DNA of 64,000 bases from Saccoglossus kowalevskii (Eukaryota > Hemichordata > Enteropneusta > Harrimaniidae): positions 1-64,000 of the forward strand of contig NW_003125307.1 in the NCBI RefSeq assembly GCF_000003605.2, given 5' to 3'. The notes below the pieces were generated by a model. It had not been told where the DNA came from, did no database searches, and saw only the letters and a program-made list of their open reading frames with translations. A program made the position numbers and the translations under genes. Below, one piece after another: positions 41,565-54,802 of the stretch (positions are counted from its first letter, which is position 1; each line of letters opens with the position of its first letter).

Positions 41565-42510
41565 GCCAGTTGAAAGCAGCACATAGATGTTCATGTGAGC
41601 TGAGTGTTAAATGTTAGAAAACAGCGTGCAAAGTTGGAAAAAACGAAGGAAATGTTGGCACAGTTGCTTGTATATTTAACCTAAGTCATTAACATGGCAA
41701 CCCCGCAGTTAAATTTCAAAATACTAAGTAAATGTTCCGAGAATGTCTTATATATAAGCAGATTATCACAACAGTCAACCGAAAAATTGACAACAAACTG
41801 CTTACAAAGTTGTGAAAAGCGATTGCAAAGTTAGTAGTTTCAATCGGAATTGTTACCTGTGATATCACATTAACAAGTCCCACGATTAAAAGTTCGGAAA
41901 TGTGAATAAATATTACGCCAATTGATGTAAAATTACCGTAGTGTTACTCCATGTATTCAGAGGTCATAGGTCAATTCTAGAAGGTACTCGAGCAGGCCAT
42001 ATCGATTGAAAACACCCAAAAACATAAAATAGCCGCTAATTCGGATTAATTTCAAATATAAACCATGTAGCTGTGTTGTTAGGTGACCGATAAAAGTTTA
42101 ATGTAAAGCTCAATCGGGCGTGGTTAGTCGTTGCATGGGAGACTTCCTGCGTAAACAAGGTTTTGCATTCATTTTTTTTTTCATCACAACCATTAAGAAA
42201 ATATATAAGACAACGTTCCAACATTTTTTGGTACTGTGATGTAAATCATTTATAGTGAAAAATCGTGTCATTTTTGTAACTTTCTAAACTAATGGAAAAT
42301 TTTCAAATTCCTTCTAATCTTCAAGAACGAGTTGCTGATGCTGTTGGCACGTAGTCGGTTTTAAGCTATTAGCACACCGTGCAAAGGTGTTCAAAGTGAA
42401 TGCAAAATTGTGCAAAGTCGTTCCAAAGCTGCTAGATGTATTTGTATATATGACCTAAGTTGTTGGCATATAGAAACGCGCAGTCGTAAAGTCAAAAATA
42501 TTTAATAAAA
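41565..42510 (+). repeat. Satellite unit 45 (946 bp)
   Basis: TATCACATTAAC, CGGATTAATT, GATAAAAGTTTAATG (as unit 37) and GACTTCCTGCG with GGTTTTGC (as units 65 and 66). Confidence 0.95.
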
Positions 42511-43455
42511 GCCAGTTGACAGCAGCACATAGATGTTCATGTGAGCTGAGTGTAAAATGTTAGAAAACAGCGTGCAAAGTTGGAAAAAATGAAAGGAAAT
42601 GTTGGCACAGTTGCTTGTATATTTAACTAAGTCATTAACATGGCAACCCCGCAGTTAAATTTCAAAATACTAAGTAAATGTTCCGAGAATGTCTTATATA
42701 TAAGCAGATTATCACAACAGTCAACTGAAAAATTGACAACAAACTGCTTACAAAGTTGTGAAAAGCGATTGCAAAGTTAGTAGTTTCAATCGGAATTGTT
42801 ACCTGTGATATCATATTAACAAGTCCCACGATTAAAAGTTCGGAAATGTGAATAAATATTACGCCAATTGATGTTAAATTACCGTAGTGTTACTCCATGT
42901 ATTCAGAGGTCATAGGTCAATTCTAGAAGGTACTCGAGCAGGCCATATCGATTGAAATCACCCAAAAACATAAAATAGCCGCTAATTCGTCTTTATTTCA
43001 AATATAAACCATGTAGCTGTGTTGTTAGGTGACCGATAAATGTTTAATGTAAAGCTCAATCGGGCGTGGTTAGTCGTTGCATGGGAGACTCCCTGCGTAA
43101 ACAAGGTGTTGCATTCATTTTTTTTTCATCACAAACATTAAGAAAATATATAAGACAACGTTCCAACATTTTTTGGTACTGCGATGTAAATCATTTATAG
43201 TGAAAAATCGTGTCATTTTTGTAACTTTCTAAACTAATGGAAAATTTTCAAATTCCTTCTAATCTTCAAGAACGAGTTGCTGATGCTGTTGGCACGTAGT
43301 CGGTTTTAAGCTATTAGCACACCGTGCAAAGGTGTTCAAAGTGAATGCAAAGTTGTGCAAAGTCGTTCCAAAGCTGCTAGATGTATTTGTATATATGACC
43401 TAAGTTGTTGGCATATAGAAACGCGCAGTTGTAAAGTCAAAAAAATTTAATAAAA
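42511..43455 (+). repeat. Satellite unit 46 (945 bp)
   Basis: GTCAACTGAAAA, TTCGTCTTTATT, and an AAAAAATGAAAGG start. Confidence 0.95.
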
Positions 43456-44401
43456 GCCAGTTGAAAGCAGCACATAGATGTTCATGTGAGCTGAGTGTTA
43501 AATGTTAGAAAACAGCGTGCAAAGTTGGAAAAAACGAAGGAAATGTTGGCACAGTTGCTTGTATATTTAACCTAAGTCATTAACATGGCAACCCCGCAGT
43601 TAAATTTCAAAATACTAAGTAAATGTTCCGAGAATGTCTTATATATAAGCAGATTATCACAACAGTCAACCGAAAAATTGACAACAAACTGCTTACAAAG
43701 TTGTGAAAAGCGATTGCAAAGTTAGTAGTTTCAATAGGAATTGTTACCTGTGATATCATATTAACAAGTCCCATGATTAAAAGTTCGGAAATGTGAATAA
43801 ATATTACGCCAATTGATGTTAAATTACCGTAGTGTTACTCCATGTATTCAGAGGTCATAGGTCAATTTTAGAAGGTACTCGAGCAGGCCATATCGATTGA
43901 AAACACCCACAAACACAAAATAGCCGCTAATTCGGCTTAATTTCAAATATAAACCATGTAGCTGTGTTGTTAGGTGACCGATAAATGTTTAATGTAAAGC
44001 TCAATCGGGCGTGGTTAGTCGTTGCATGGGAGACTCCCTGCGTAAACAAGGTGTTGCATTCATTTTTTTTTTCATCACAAACATTAAGAAAATATATAAG
44101 ACAACGTTCCAACATTTTTTGGTACTGTGATGTAAATCATTTATAGTGAAAAATCGTGTCATTTTTGTAACTTTCTAAACTAATGGAAAATTTTCAAATT
44201 CCTTCTAATCTTCAAGAACGAGTTGCTGATGCTGTTGGCACGTAGTCGGTTTTAAGCTATTAGCACACCGTGCAAAGGTGTTCAAAGTGAATGCAAAGTT
44301 GTGCAAAGTCGTTCCAAAGCTGCTAGATGTATTTGTATATATGACCTAAGTTGTTGGCATATAGAAACGCGCAGTTGTAAAGTCAAAAATATTTAATAAA
44401 A
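43456..44401 (+). repeat. Satellite unit 47 (946 bp)
   Basis: CAATAGG with CCCATGATT and TTCGG, a recombinant-looking haplotype. ACAAACACAAAAT and AAAAATATTTAAT match units 36 and 63. Confidence 0.95.
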
Positions 44402-45347
44402 GCCAGTTGAAAGCAGCACATAGATGTTCATGTGAGCTGAGTGTAAAATGTTAGAAAACAGCGTGCAAAGTTGGAAAAAATGAAGGAAATGTTGGCACAG
44501 TTGCTTGTATATTTAACCTAAGTCATTAACATGGCAACCCCGCAGTTAAAATTCAAAATACTAAGTAAATGTTCCGAGAATGTCTTATATATAAGCAGAT
44601 TATCACAACAGTCAACTGAAAAATTGACAACAAACTGCTTACAAAGTTGTGAAAAGCGATTGCAAAGTTAGTAGTTTCAATCGGAATTGTTACCTGTGAT
44701 ATCATATTAACAAGTCCCATGATTAAAAGTTTGGAAATGTAAATAAATATTACGCCAATTGATGTAAAATTACCGTAGTGTTACTCCATGTATTCAGAGG
44801 TCATAGGTCAATTGTAGAAGGTACTGGAGCAGGCCATATCGATTGAAAACACCCAAAAACATAAAATAGCCGCTAATTCGGCTTAATTTCAAATATAAAC
44901 CATGTAGCTGTGTTGTTAGGTGACCGATAAATGTTTAATGTAAAGCTCAATCGGGCGTGGTTAGTCGTTGCATGGGAGACTCCCTGCGTAAACAAGGTGT
45001 TGCATTCATTTTTTTTTTTATCACAAACATTACGAAAATATATAAGACAACGTTCCAACATTTGTTGGTACTGTGATGTAAATCATTTATAGTGAAAAAT
45101 CGTGTCATTTTTGTAACTTTCTAAACTAATGGAAAATTTTCAAATTCCTTCTAATCTTCAAGAACGAGTTGCTGATGCTGTTGGCACGTAGTCGGTTTTA
45201 AGCTATTAGCACACCGTGCAAAGGTGTTCAAAGTGATTGCAAAGTTGTGCAAAGTCGTTCCAAAGCTGCTAGATGTATTTGTATATATGACCTAAGTTGT
45301 TGGCATATAGAAACGCGCAGTTGTAAAGTCAAAAAAATTTAATAAAA
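44402..45347 (+). repeat. Satellite unit 48 (946 bp)
   Basis: AAAAAATGAAGG start, GTCAACTGAAAA, CAATTGTAGAAGG and CATTACGAAAAT match unit 64. Confidence 0.95.
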
Positions 45348-46294
45348 GCCAGTTGAAAGCAGCACATAGATGTTCATGTGAGCTGAGTGTTAAATGTTAG
45401 AAAACAGCGTGCAAAGTTGGAAAAAACGAAGGAAATGTTGGCACAGTTGCTTGTATATTTAACCTAAGTCATTAACATGGAAACCCCGCAGTTAAATTTC
45501 AAAATACTAAGTAAATGTTCCGAGAATGTCTTATATATAAGCAGATTATCACAACAGTCAACCGAAAAATTGACAACAAACTGCTTACAAAGTTGTGAAA
45601 AGCGATTGCAAAGTTAGTAGTTTCAATCGGAATTGTTACCTGTGATATCACATTAACAAGTCCCACGATTAAAAGTTCGGAAATGTGAATAAATATTACG
45701 CCAATTGATGTAAAATTACCGTAGTGTTACTCCATGTATTCAGAGGTCATAGGTCAATTCTAGAAGGTACTCGAGCAGGCCATATCGATTGAAAACACCC
45801 AAAAACATAAAATAGCCGCTAATTCGGCTTAATTTCAAATATAAACCATGTAGCTGTGTTGTTAGGTGACCGATAAATGTTTAATGTAAAGCTCAATCGG
45901 GCGTGGTTAGTCGTTGCATGGGAGACTCCCTGCGTAAACAAGGTGTTGCATTCATTTTTTTTTTCATCACAAACATTACGAAAATATATAAGACAACGTT
46001 CCAACATTTTTTGGTACTGTGATGTAAATCATTTATAGTGAAAAATCGTGTCATTTTTGTAACTTTCTAAACTAATGGAAAATTTTCAAATTCCTTCTAA
46101 TCTTCAAGAACGAGTTGCTGATGCTGTTGGCACGTAGTCGGTTTTAAGCTATTAGCACACCGTGCAAAGGTGTTCAAAGTGATTGCAAAGTTGTGCAAAG
46201 TCGTTCCAAAGCTGCTAGATGTATTTGTATATATGACCTAAGTTGTTGGCATATAGAAACGCGCAGTTGTAAAGTCAAAAATTTTTTAATAAAA
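45348..46294 (+). repeat. Satellite unit 49 (947 bp)
   Basis: CATGGAAACCCCG, TATCACATTAAC and CATTACGAAAAT match unit 19. Confidence 0.95.
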
Positions 46295-47240
46295 GCCAGT
46301 TGAAAGCAGCACATAGATGTTCATGTGAGCTGAGTGTTAAATGTTAGAAAACAGCGTGCAAAGTTGGAAAAAACGAAGGAAATGTTGGCACAGTTGCTTG
46401 TATATTTAACCTAAGTCATTAACATGGCAACCCCGCAGTTAAATTTCAAAATACTAAGTAAATGTTCCGAGAATGTCTTATATATAAGCAGATTATCACA
46501 ACAGTCAACCGAAAAATTGACAACAAACTGCTTACAAAGTTGTGAAAAGCGATTGCAAAGTTAGTAGTTTCAATCGGAATTGTTACCTGTGATATCATAT
46601 TAACAAGTCCCACGATTAAAAGTTCGGAAATGTGAATAAATATTACGCCAATTGATGTTAAATTACCGTAGTGTTACTCCATGTATTCAGAGGTCATAGG
46701 TCAATTCTAGAAGGTACTGGAGCAGGCCATATCGATTGAAAACACCCAAAAACATAAAATAGACGCTAATTCGGCTTTATTTCAAATATAAACCATGTAG
46801 CTGTGTTGTTAGGTGACCGATAAATGTTTAATGTAAAGCTCAATCGGGCGTGGTTAGTCGTTGCATGGGAGACTCCCTGCGTAAACAAGGTGTTGCATTC
46901 ATTTTTTTTTCATCACAAACATTAAGAAAATATATAAGACAACGTTCCAGCATTTTTTGGTACTGTGATGTAAATCATTTATAGTGAAAAATCGTGTCAT
47001 TTTTGTAACTTTCTAAACTAATGGAAAATTTTCAAATTCCTTCTAATCTTCAAGAACGAGTTGCTGATGCTGTTGGCACGTAGTCGGTTTTAAGCTATTA
47101 GCACACCGTGCAAAGGTGTTCAAAGTGATTGCAAAGTTGTGCAAAGTCGTTCCAAAGCTGCTAGATGTATTTGTATATATGACCTAAGTTGTTGGCATAT
47201 AGAAACGCGCAGTTGTAAAGTCAAAAAATTTTTAATAAAA
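46295..47240 (+). repeat. Satellite unit 50 (946 bp)
   Basis: CCCACGATT haplotype, CTGGAG, AGACGC/CGGCTTTATT. Confidence 0.95.
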
Positions 47241-48186
47241 GCCAGTTGAAAGCAGCACATAGATGTTCATGTGAGCTGAGTGTTAAATGTTAGAAAACAG
47301 CGTGCAAAGTTGGAAAAAACGAAGGAAATGTTGGCACAGTTGCTTTTATATTTAACCTAAGTCATTAACATGGCAACCCCGCAGTTAAATGTCAAAATAC
47401 TAAGTAAATGTTCCGAGAATGTCTTATATATAAGCAGATTATCACAACAGTCAACCGAAAAATTGACAACAAACTGCTTACAAAGTTGTGAAAAGCGATT
47501 GCAAAGTTAGTAGTTTCAATCGGAATTGTTACCTGTGATATCATATTAACAAGTCCCACGATTAAAAGTTCGGAAATGTGAATAAATATTACGCCAATTG
47601 ATGTTAAATTACCGTAGTGTTACTCCATGTATTCAGAGGTCATAGGTCAATTCTAGAAGGTACTGGAGCAGGCCATATTGATTGAAAACACCCAAAAACA
47701 TAAAATAGCCGCTAATTCGGCTTAATTTTAAATATAAACCATGTAGCTGTGTTGTTAGGTGACCGATAAATGTTTAATGTAAAGCTCAATCGGGCGTGGT
47801 TAGTCGTTGCATGGGAGACTCCCTGCGTAAAGAAGGTGTTGCATTCATTTTTTTTTCATCACAAACATTAAGAAAATATATAAGACAACGTTCCAACATT
47901 TTTTGGTACTGTGATGTAAAACATTTATAGTGAAAAATCGTGTCATTTTTGTAACTTTCTAAACTAATGGAAAATTTTCAAATTCCTTCTAATCTTCAAG
48001 AACGAGTTGCTGATGCTGTTGGCACGTAGTCGGTTTTAAGCTATTAGCACACCGTGCAAAGGTGTTCAAAGTGATTGCAAAGTTGTGCAAAGTCGTTCCA
48101 AAGCTGCTAGATGTATTTGTATATATGACCTAAGTTGTTGGCATATAGAAACGCGCAGTTGTAAAGTCAAAAAATTTTTAATAAAA
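47241..48186 (+). repeat. Satellite unit 51 (946 bp)
   Basis: GCTTTTATATTT and TTAAATGTCAAAAT are shared with unit 52. The ATCGAT site is lost (CATATTGATTG). Confidence 0.95.
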
Positions 48187-49128
48187 GCCAGTTGAAAGCA
48201 GCACATAGATGTTCATGTGAGCTGAGTGTTAAATGTTAGAAAACAGCGTGCAAAGTTGGAAAAAACGAAGGAAATGTTGGCACAGTTGCTTTTATATTTA
48301 ACCTAAGTCATTAACATGGCAACCCCGCAGTTAAATGTCAAAATACTAAGTAAATGTTCCGAGAATGTCTTATATATAAGCAGATTATCACAACAGTCAA
48401 CCGAAAAATTGACAACAAACTGCTTACAAAGTTGTGAAAAGCGATTGCAAAGTTAGTAGTTTCAATCGGAATTGTTACCTGTGATATCATATTAACAAGT
48501 CCCACGATTAAAAGTTCGGAAATGTGAATAAATATTACGCCAATTGATGTTAAATTACCGTAGTGTTACTCCATGTATTCAGAGGTCATAGGTCAATTCT
48601 AGAAGTACTGGAGCAGGCCATATCGATTGAAAACACCCAAAAACATAAAATATACGCTAATTCGGCTTTATTTTAAATATAAACCATGTAGCTGTGTTGT
48701 TAGTGACCGATAAATGTTTATGTGAAGCTCAATCGGGCGTGGTTAGTCGTTGCATGGGAGACTCCCTGTGTAAACAAGGTGTTGCATTCATTTTTTTTTC
48801 ATCACAAACATTAAGAAAATATATAAGACAACGTTCCAGCATTTTTTGGTACTGTGATGTAAATCATTTATAGTGAAAAATCGTGTCATTTTTGTAACTT
48901 TCTAAACTAATGGAAAATTTTCAAATTCCTTCTATTCTTCAAGAACGAGTTGCTGATGCTGTCGGCACGTAGTCGGTTTTAAGCTATTAGCACACCGTGC
49001 AAAGGTGTTCAAAGTGAATGCAAAGTTGTGCAAAGTCGTTCCAAAGCTGCTAGATGTATTTGTATATATGACCTAAGTTGTTGGCATATAGAAACGCGCA
49101 GTTGTAAAGTCAAAAAAATTTAATAAAA
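48187..49128 (+). repeat. Satellite unit 52 (942 bp)
   Basis: Front like unit 51, back like unit 53 (CTATTCTTC). Single-base losses cluster at 48600-48725. Confidence 0.95.
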
Positions 49129-50073
49129 GCCAGTTGAAAGCAGCACATAGATGTTCATGTGAGCTGAGTGTTAAATGTTAGAAAACAGCGTGCAAAGTTG
49201 GAAAAAACGAAGGAAATGTTGGCACAGTTGCTTGTATATTTAACCTAAGTCATTAACATGGCAACCCCGCAGTTAAATTTCAAAATACTAAGTAAATGTT
49301 CCGAGAATGTCTTATATATAAGCAGATTATCACAACAGTCAACCGAAAAATTGACAACAAACTGCTCACAAAGTTGTGAAAAGCGATTGCAAAGTTAGTA
49401 GTTTCAATCGGAATTGTTACCTGTGATATCATATTAACAAGTCCCACGATTAAAAGTTCGGAAATGTGAATAAATATTACGCCAATTGATGTTAAATTAC
49501 CGTAGTGTTACTCCATGTATTCAGAGGTCATAGGTCAATTCTAGAAGGTACTGGAGCAGGCCATATCGATTGAAAACACCCAAAAACATAAAATAGACGC
49601 TAATTCGGCTTTATTTCAAATATAAACCATGTAGCTGTGTTGTTAGGTGACCGATAAATGTTTAATGTAAAGCTCAATCGGACGTGGTTAGTCGTTGCAT
49701 GGGAGTCTCCCTGCGTAAACAAGGTGTTGCATTCATTTTTTTTTCATCACAAACATTAAGAAAATATATAAGACAACGTTCCAGCATTTTTTGGTACTGT
49801 GATGTAAATCATTTATAGTGAAAAATCGTGTCATTTTTGTAACTTTCTAAACTAATGGAAAATTTTCAAATTCCTTCTATTCTTCAAGAACGAGTTGCTG
49901 ATGCTGTCGGCACATAGTCGGTTTTAAGCTATTAGCACACCGTGCAAAGGTGTTCAAAGTGAATGCAAAGTTGTGCAAAGTCGTTCCAAAGCTGCTAGAT
50001 GTATTTGTATATATGACCTAAGTTGTTGGCATATAGAAACGCGCAGTTGTAAAGTCAAAAAAATTTAATAAAA
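49129..50073 (+). repeat. Satellite unit 53 (945 bp)
   Basis: Five rare variants in common with unit 40, thirteen units (about 12.3 kb) upstream. Confidence 0.95.
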
Positions 50074-51020
50074 GCCAGTTGAAAGCAGCACATAGATGTT
50101 CATGTGAGCTGAGTGTAAAATGTTAGAAAACAGCGTGCAAAGTTGGAAAAAACGAAGGAAATGTTGGCACAGTTGCTTGTATATTTAACCTAAGTCATTA
50201 ACATGGCAACCCCGCAGTTAAATTTCAAAATACTAAGTAAATGTTCCGAGAATGTCTTATATATAAGCAGATTATCACAACAGTCACCCGAAAAATTGAC
50301 AACAAACTGCTTACAAAGTTGTGAAAAGCGATTGCAAAGTTAGTAGTTTCAATCGGAATTGTTACCTGTGATATCATATTAACAAGTCCCATGATTAAAA
50401 GTTTGGAAATGTGAATAAATATTACGCCAATTGATGTAAAATTACCGTAGTGTTACTCCATGTATTCAGAGGTCATAGGTCAATTCTAGAAGGTACTCGA
50501 GCAGGCCATATCGATTGAAAACACCCAAAAACATAAAATAGCCGCTAATTCGGCTTAATTTCAAATATAAACCATGTAGCTGTGTTGTTAGGTGACCGAT
50601 AAATGTTTAATGTAAAGCTCAATCGGGCGTGGTTAGTCGTTGCCTGGGAGACTCCCTGCGTAAACAAGGTGTTGCATTCATTTTTTTTTTTCATCACAAA
50701 CATTAAGAAAATATATAAGACAACGTTCCAGCATTTTTTGGTACTGTGATGTAAATCATTTATAGTGAAAAATCGTGTCATTTTTGTAACTTTCTAAACT
50801 AATGGAAAATTTTCAAATTCCTTCTAATCTTCAAGAACGAGTTGCTGATGCTGTCGGCACGTAGTCGGTTTGAAGCTATTAGCACACCGTGCAAAGGTGT
50901 TCAAAGTGAATGCAAAGTTGTGCAAAGTCGTTCCAAAGCTGCTAGATGTATTTGTATATATGACCTTAGTTGTTGGCATATAGAAACGCGCAGTTGTAAA
51001 GTCAAAAAAAATTAATAAAA
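50074..51020 (+). repeat. Satellite unit 54 (947 bp)
   Basis: GTCACCCG and GCCTGGGAG as in unit 1, GACCTTAG as in unit 2. The T run is one base longer than in unit 1. Confidence 0.95.
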
Positions 51021-51965
51021 GCCAGTTGAAAGCAGCACATAGATGTTCATGTGAGCTGAGTGTTAAATGTTAGAAAACAGCGTGCAAAGTTGGAAAAAAC
51101 GAAGGAAATGTTGGCACAGTTGCTTGTATATTTAACCTAAGTCATTAACATGGCAACCCCGCAGTTAAATTTCAAAATACTAAGTAAATGTTCCGAGAAT
51201 GTCTTATATATAAGCAGATTATCACAACAGTCAACCGAAAAATTGACAACAAACTGCTTACAAAGTTGTGAAAAGCGATTGCAAAGTTAGTAGTTTCAAT
51301 CGGAATTGTTACCTGTGATATCATATTAACAAGTCCCATGATTAAAAGTTTGGAAATGTGAATAAATATTACGCCAATTGATGTAAAATTACCGTAGTGT
51401 TACTCCATGTATTCAGAGGTCATAGGTCAATTCTAGAAGGTACTCGAGCAGGCCATATCGATTGAAAACACCCAAAAACATAAAATAGCCGCTAATTCGG
51501 CTTAATTTCAAATATAAACCATGTATCTGTGTTGTTAGGTGACCGATAAATGTTTAATGTAAAGCTCAATCGGGCGTGGTTAGTCGTTGCCTGGGAGACT
51601 CCCTGCGTAAACAAGGTGTTGCATTCATTTTTTTTTTCATCACAAACATTAAGAAAATATATAAGACAACGTTCCAGCATTTTTTGGTACTGTGATGTAA
51701 ATCATTTATAGTGAAAAATCGTGTCATTTTTGTAACTTTCTAAACTAATGGAAAATTTTCAAATTTCCTTCTAATCTTCAAGAACGAGTTGCTGATGCTG
51801 TCGGCACGTAGTCGGTTTGAAGCTATTAGCACACCGTGCAAAGGTGTTCAAAGTGATTGCAAAGTTGTGCAAAGTCGTTCCAAAGCTGCTAGATGTATTT
51901 GTATATATGACCTTAGTTGTTGGCATATAGAAACGCGCAGTTGTAAAGTCAAAAAAATTATAAAA
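51021..51965 (+). repeat. Satellite unit 55 (945 bp)
   Basis: GCCTGGGAG and GACCTTAG as in unit 54. Private CATGTATCTGTG and one extra base in AAATTTCC. Confidence 0.95.
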
Positions 51966-52911
51966 GCCAGTTGAAAGCAGCACATAGATGCTCATGTGAG
52001 CTGAGTGTAAAATGTTAGAAAACAGCGTGCAAAGTTGGAAAAAACGAAGGAAATGTTGGCACAGTTGCTTGTATATTTAACCTAAGTCATTAACATGGCA
52101 ACCCCGCATTTAAATTTCAAAATACTAAGTAAATGTTCCGAGAATGTCTTATATATAAGCAGATTATCACAACAGTCAACCGAAAAATTTACAACAAACT
52201 GCTTACAAAGTTGTGAAAAGCGATTGCAAAGTTAGTAGTTTCAATCGGAATTGTTACCTGTGATATCATATTAACAAGTCCCACGATTAAAAGTTCGGAA
52301 ATGTGAATAAATATTACGCCAATTGATGTTAAATTACCGTAGTGTTACTCCATGTATTCAGAGGTCATAGGTCAATTCTAGAAGGTACTGGAGCAGGCCA
52401 TATCGATTGAAAACACCCAAAAACATAAAATAGTCGCTAATTCGGAGTAATTTCAAATATAAACCATGTAGCTGTGTTGTTAGGTGACCGATAAATGTTT
52501 AATGTAAAGCTCAATCGGGCGTGGTTAGTCGTTGCATGGGAGACTCCCTGCGTAAACAAGGTGTTGCATTCATTTTTTTTTTCATCAAAAACATTAAGAA
52601 AATATATAAGACAACGTTCCAGCATTTTTTGGTACTGTGATGTAAATCTCTTATAGTGAAAAATCGTGTCATTTTTGTAACTTTCTAAACTAATGGAAAA
52701 TTTTCAAATTCCTTCTAATCTTCAAGAACGAGTTGCTGATGCTGTCGGCACGTAGTCGGTTTTAAGCTATTAGCACACCGTGCAAAGGTGTTCAAAGTGA
52801 ATGCAAAGTTGTGCAAAGTCGTTCCAAAGCTGCTAGATGTATTTGTATATATGACCTAAGTTGTTGGCATATAGAAACGCGCAGTTGTAAAGTAAAAAAA
52901 AAATAATAAAA
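51966..52911 (+). repeat. Satellite unit 56 (946 bp)
   Basis: GATGCTCATG, CCGCATTTAAAT, AGTCGC, ATCTCTTATAG. Adjacent twin of unit 57. Confidence 0.95.
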
Positions 52912-53856
52912 GCCAGTTGAAAGCAGCACATAGATGCTCATGTGAGCTGAGTGTAAAATGTTAGAAAACAGCGTGCAAAGTTGGAAAAAACGAAGGAAAT
53001 GTTGGCACAGTTGCTTGTATATTTAACCTAAGTCATTAACATGGCAACCCCGCATTTAAATTTCAAAATACTAAGTAAATGTTCCGAGAATGTCTTATAT
53101 ATAAGCAGATTATCACAACAGTCAACCGAAAAATTGACAACAAACTGCTTACAAAGTTGTGAAAAGCGATTGCAAAGTTAGTAGTTTCAATCGGAATTGT
53201 TACCTGTGATATCATATTAACAAGTCCCACGATTAAAAGTTCGGAAATGTGAATAAATATTACGCCAATTGATGTTAAATTACCGTAGTGTTACTCCATG
53301 TATTCAGAGGTCATAGGTCAATTCTAGAAGGTACTGGAGCAGGCCATATCGATTGAAAACACCCAAAAACATAAAATAGTCGCTAATTCGGAGTAATTTC
53401 AAATATAAACCATGTAGCTGTGTTGTTAGGTGACCGATAAATGTTTAATGTAAAGCTCAATCGGGCGTGGTTAGTCGTTGCATGGGAGACTCCCTGCGTA
53501 AACAAGGTGTTGCATTCATTTTTTTTTCATCACAAACATTAAGAAAATATATAAGACAACGTTCCAGCATTTTTTGGTACTGTGATGTAAATCTCTTATA
53601 GTGAAAAATCGTGTCATTTTTGTAACTTTCTAAACTAATGGAAAATTTTCAAATTCCTTCTAATCTTCAAGAACGAGTTGCTGATGCTGTCGGCACGTAG
53701 TCGGTTTTAAGCTATTAGCACACCGTGCAAAGGTGTTCAAAGTGAATGCAAAGTTGTGCAAAGTCGTTCCAAAGCTGCTAGATGTATTTGTATATATGAC
53801 CTAAGTTGTTGGCATATAGAAACGCGCAGTTGTAAAGTCAAAAAAAATTAATAAAA
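52912..53856 (+). repeat. Satellite unit 57 (945 bp)
   Basis: Twin of unit 56, same subfamily as units 10, 11 and 34. Confidence 0.95.
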
Positions 53857-54802
53857 GCCAGTTGAAAGCAGCACATAGATGTTCATGTGAGCTGAGTGTA
53901 AAATGTTAGAAAACAGCGTGCAAAGTTGGAAAAAACGAAGGAAATGTTGGCACAGTTGCTTGTATATTTAACCTAAGTCATTAACATGGCAACCCCGCAG
54001 TTAAATTTCAAAATACTAAGTAAATGTTCCGAGAATGTCTTATATATAAGCAGATTATCACAACAGTCAACCGAAAAATTGACAACACACTGCTTACAAA
54101 GTTGTGAAAAGCGATTGCAAAGATAGTAGTTTCAATAGGAATTGTTACCTGTGATATCATATTAACAAGTCCCATAATTAAAAGTTCGGAAATGTGAATA
54201 AATATTACGCCAATTGATGTAAAATTACCGTAGTGTTACTCCATGTATTCAGAGGTCAGAGGTCAATTCTAGAAGGTACTCGAGCAGGCCATATCGATTG
54301 AAAACACCCAAAAACATAAAATAGCCGCTAATTCGGCTTAATTTCAAATATAAACCATGTAGCTGTGTTGTTAGGTGACCGATAAATGTTTAATGTAAAG
54401 CTCAATCGGGCGTGGTTAGTCGTTGCATGGGAGACTCCCTGCGTAAACAAGGTGTTGCATTCATTTTTTTTTTCATCACAAACATTAAGAAAATATATAA
54501 GACAACGTTCCAGCATTTTTTGGTACTGTGATGTAAATCATTTATAGTGAAAAATCGTGTCATTTTTGTAACTTTCTAAACTAATGGAAAATTTTCAAAT
54601 TCCTTCTAATCTTCAAGAACGAGTTGCTGATGCTGTCGGCACGTAGTCGGTGTGAAGCTATTAGCACACCGTGCAAAGGTGTTCAAAGTGAATGCAAAGT
54701 TGTGCAAAGTCGTTCCAAAGCTGCTAGATGTATTTGTATATATGACCTAAGTTGTTGGCATATAGAAACGCGCAGTTGTAAAGTCAAAAAAATTTAATAA
54801 AA
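53857..54802 (+). repeat. Satellite unit 58 (946 bp)
   Basis: CAATAGG/CCCATAATT, ACACACTGC, and G in the spacer of the AGGTCA direct repeat. All are shared with unit 68, ten units downstream. Confidence 0.95.
54253..54265 (+). promoter_or_regulatory. DR1 copy with spacer G (unit 58)
   Basis: AGGTCA-G-AGGTCA. The half-sites are unchanged and only the non-contacted spacer differs from the common form. Confidence 0.55.

Noticed and set aside
51771-51995. Minus-strand frame of 74 codons
   Set aside because: It is open in one unit only, because of an unusual A/T junction, and has no recognisable domain.
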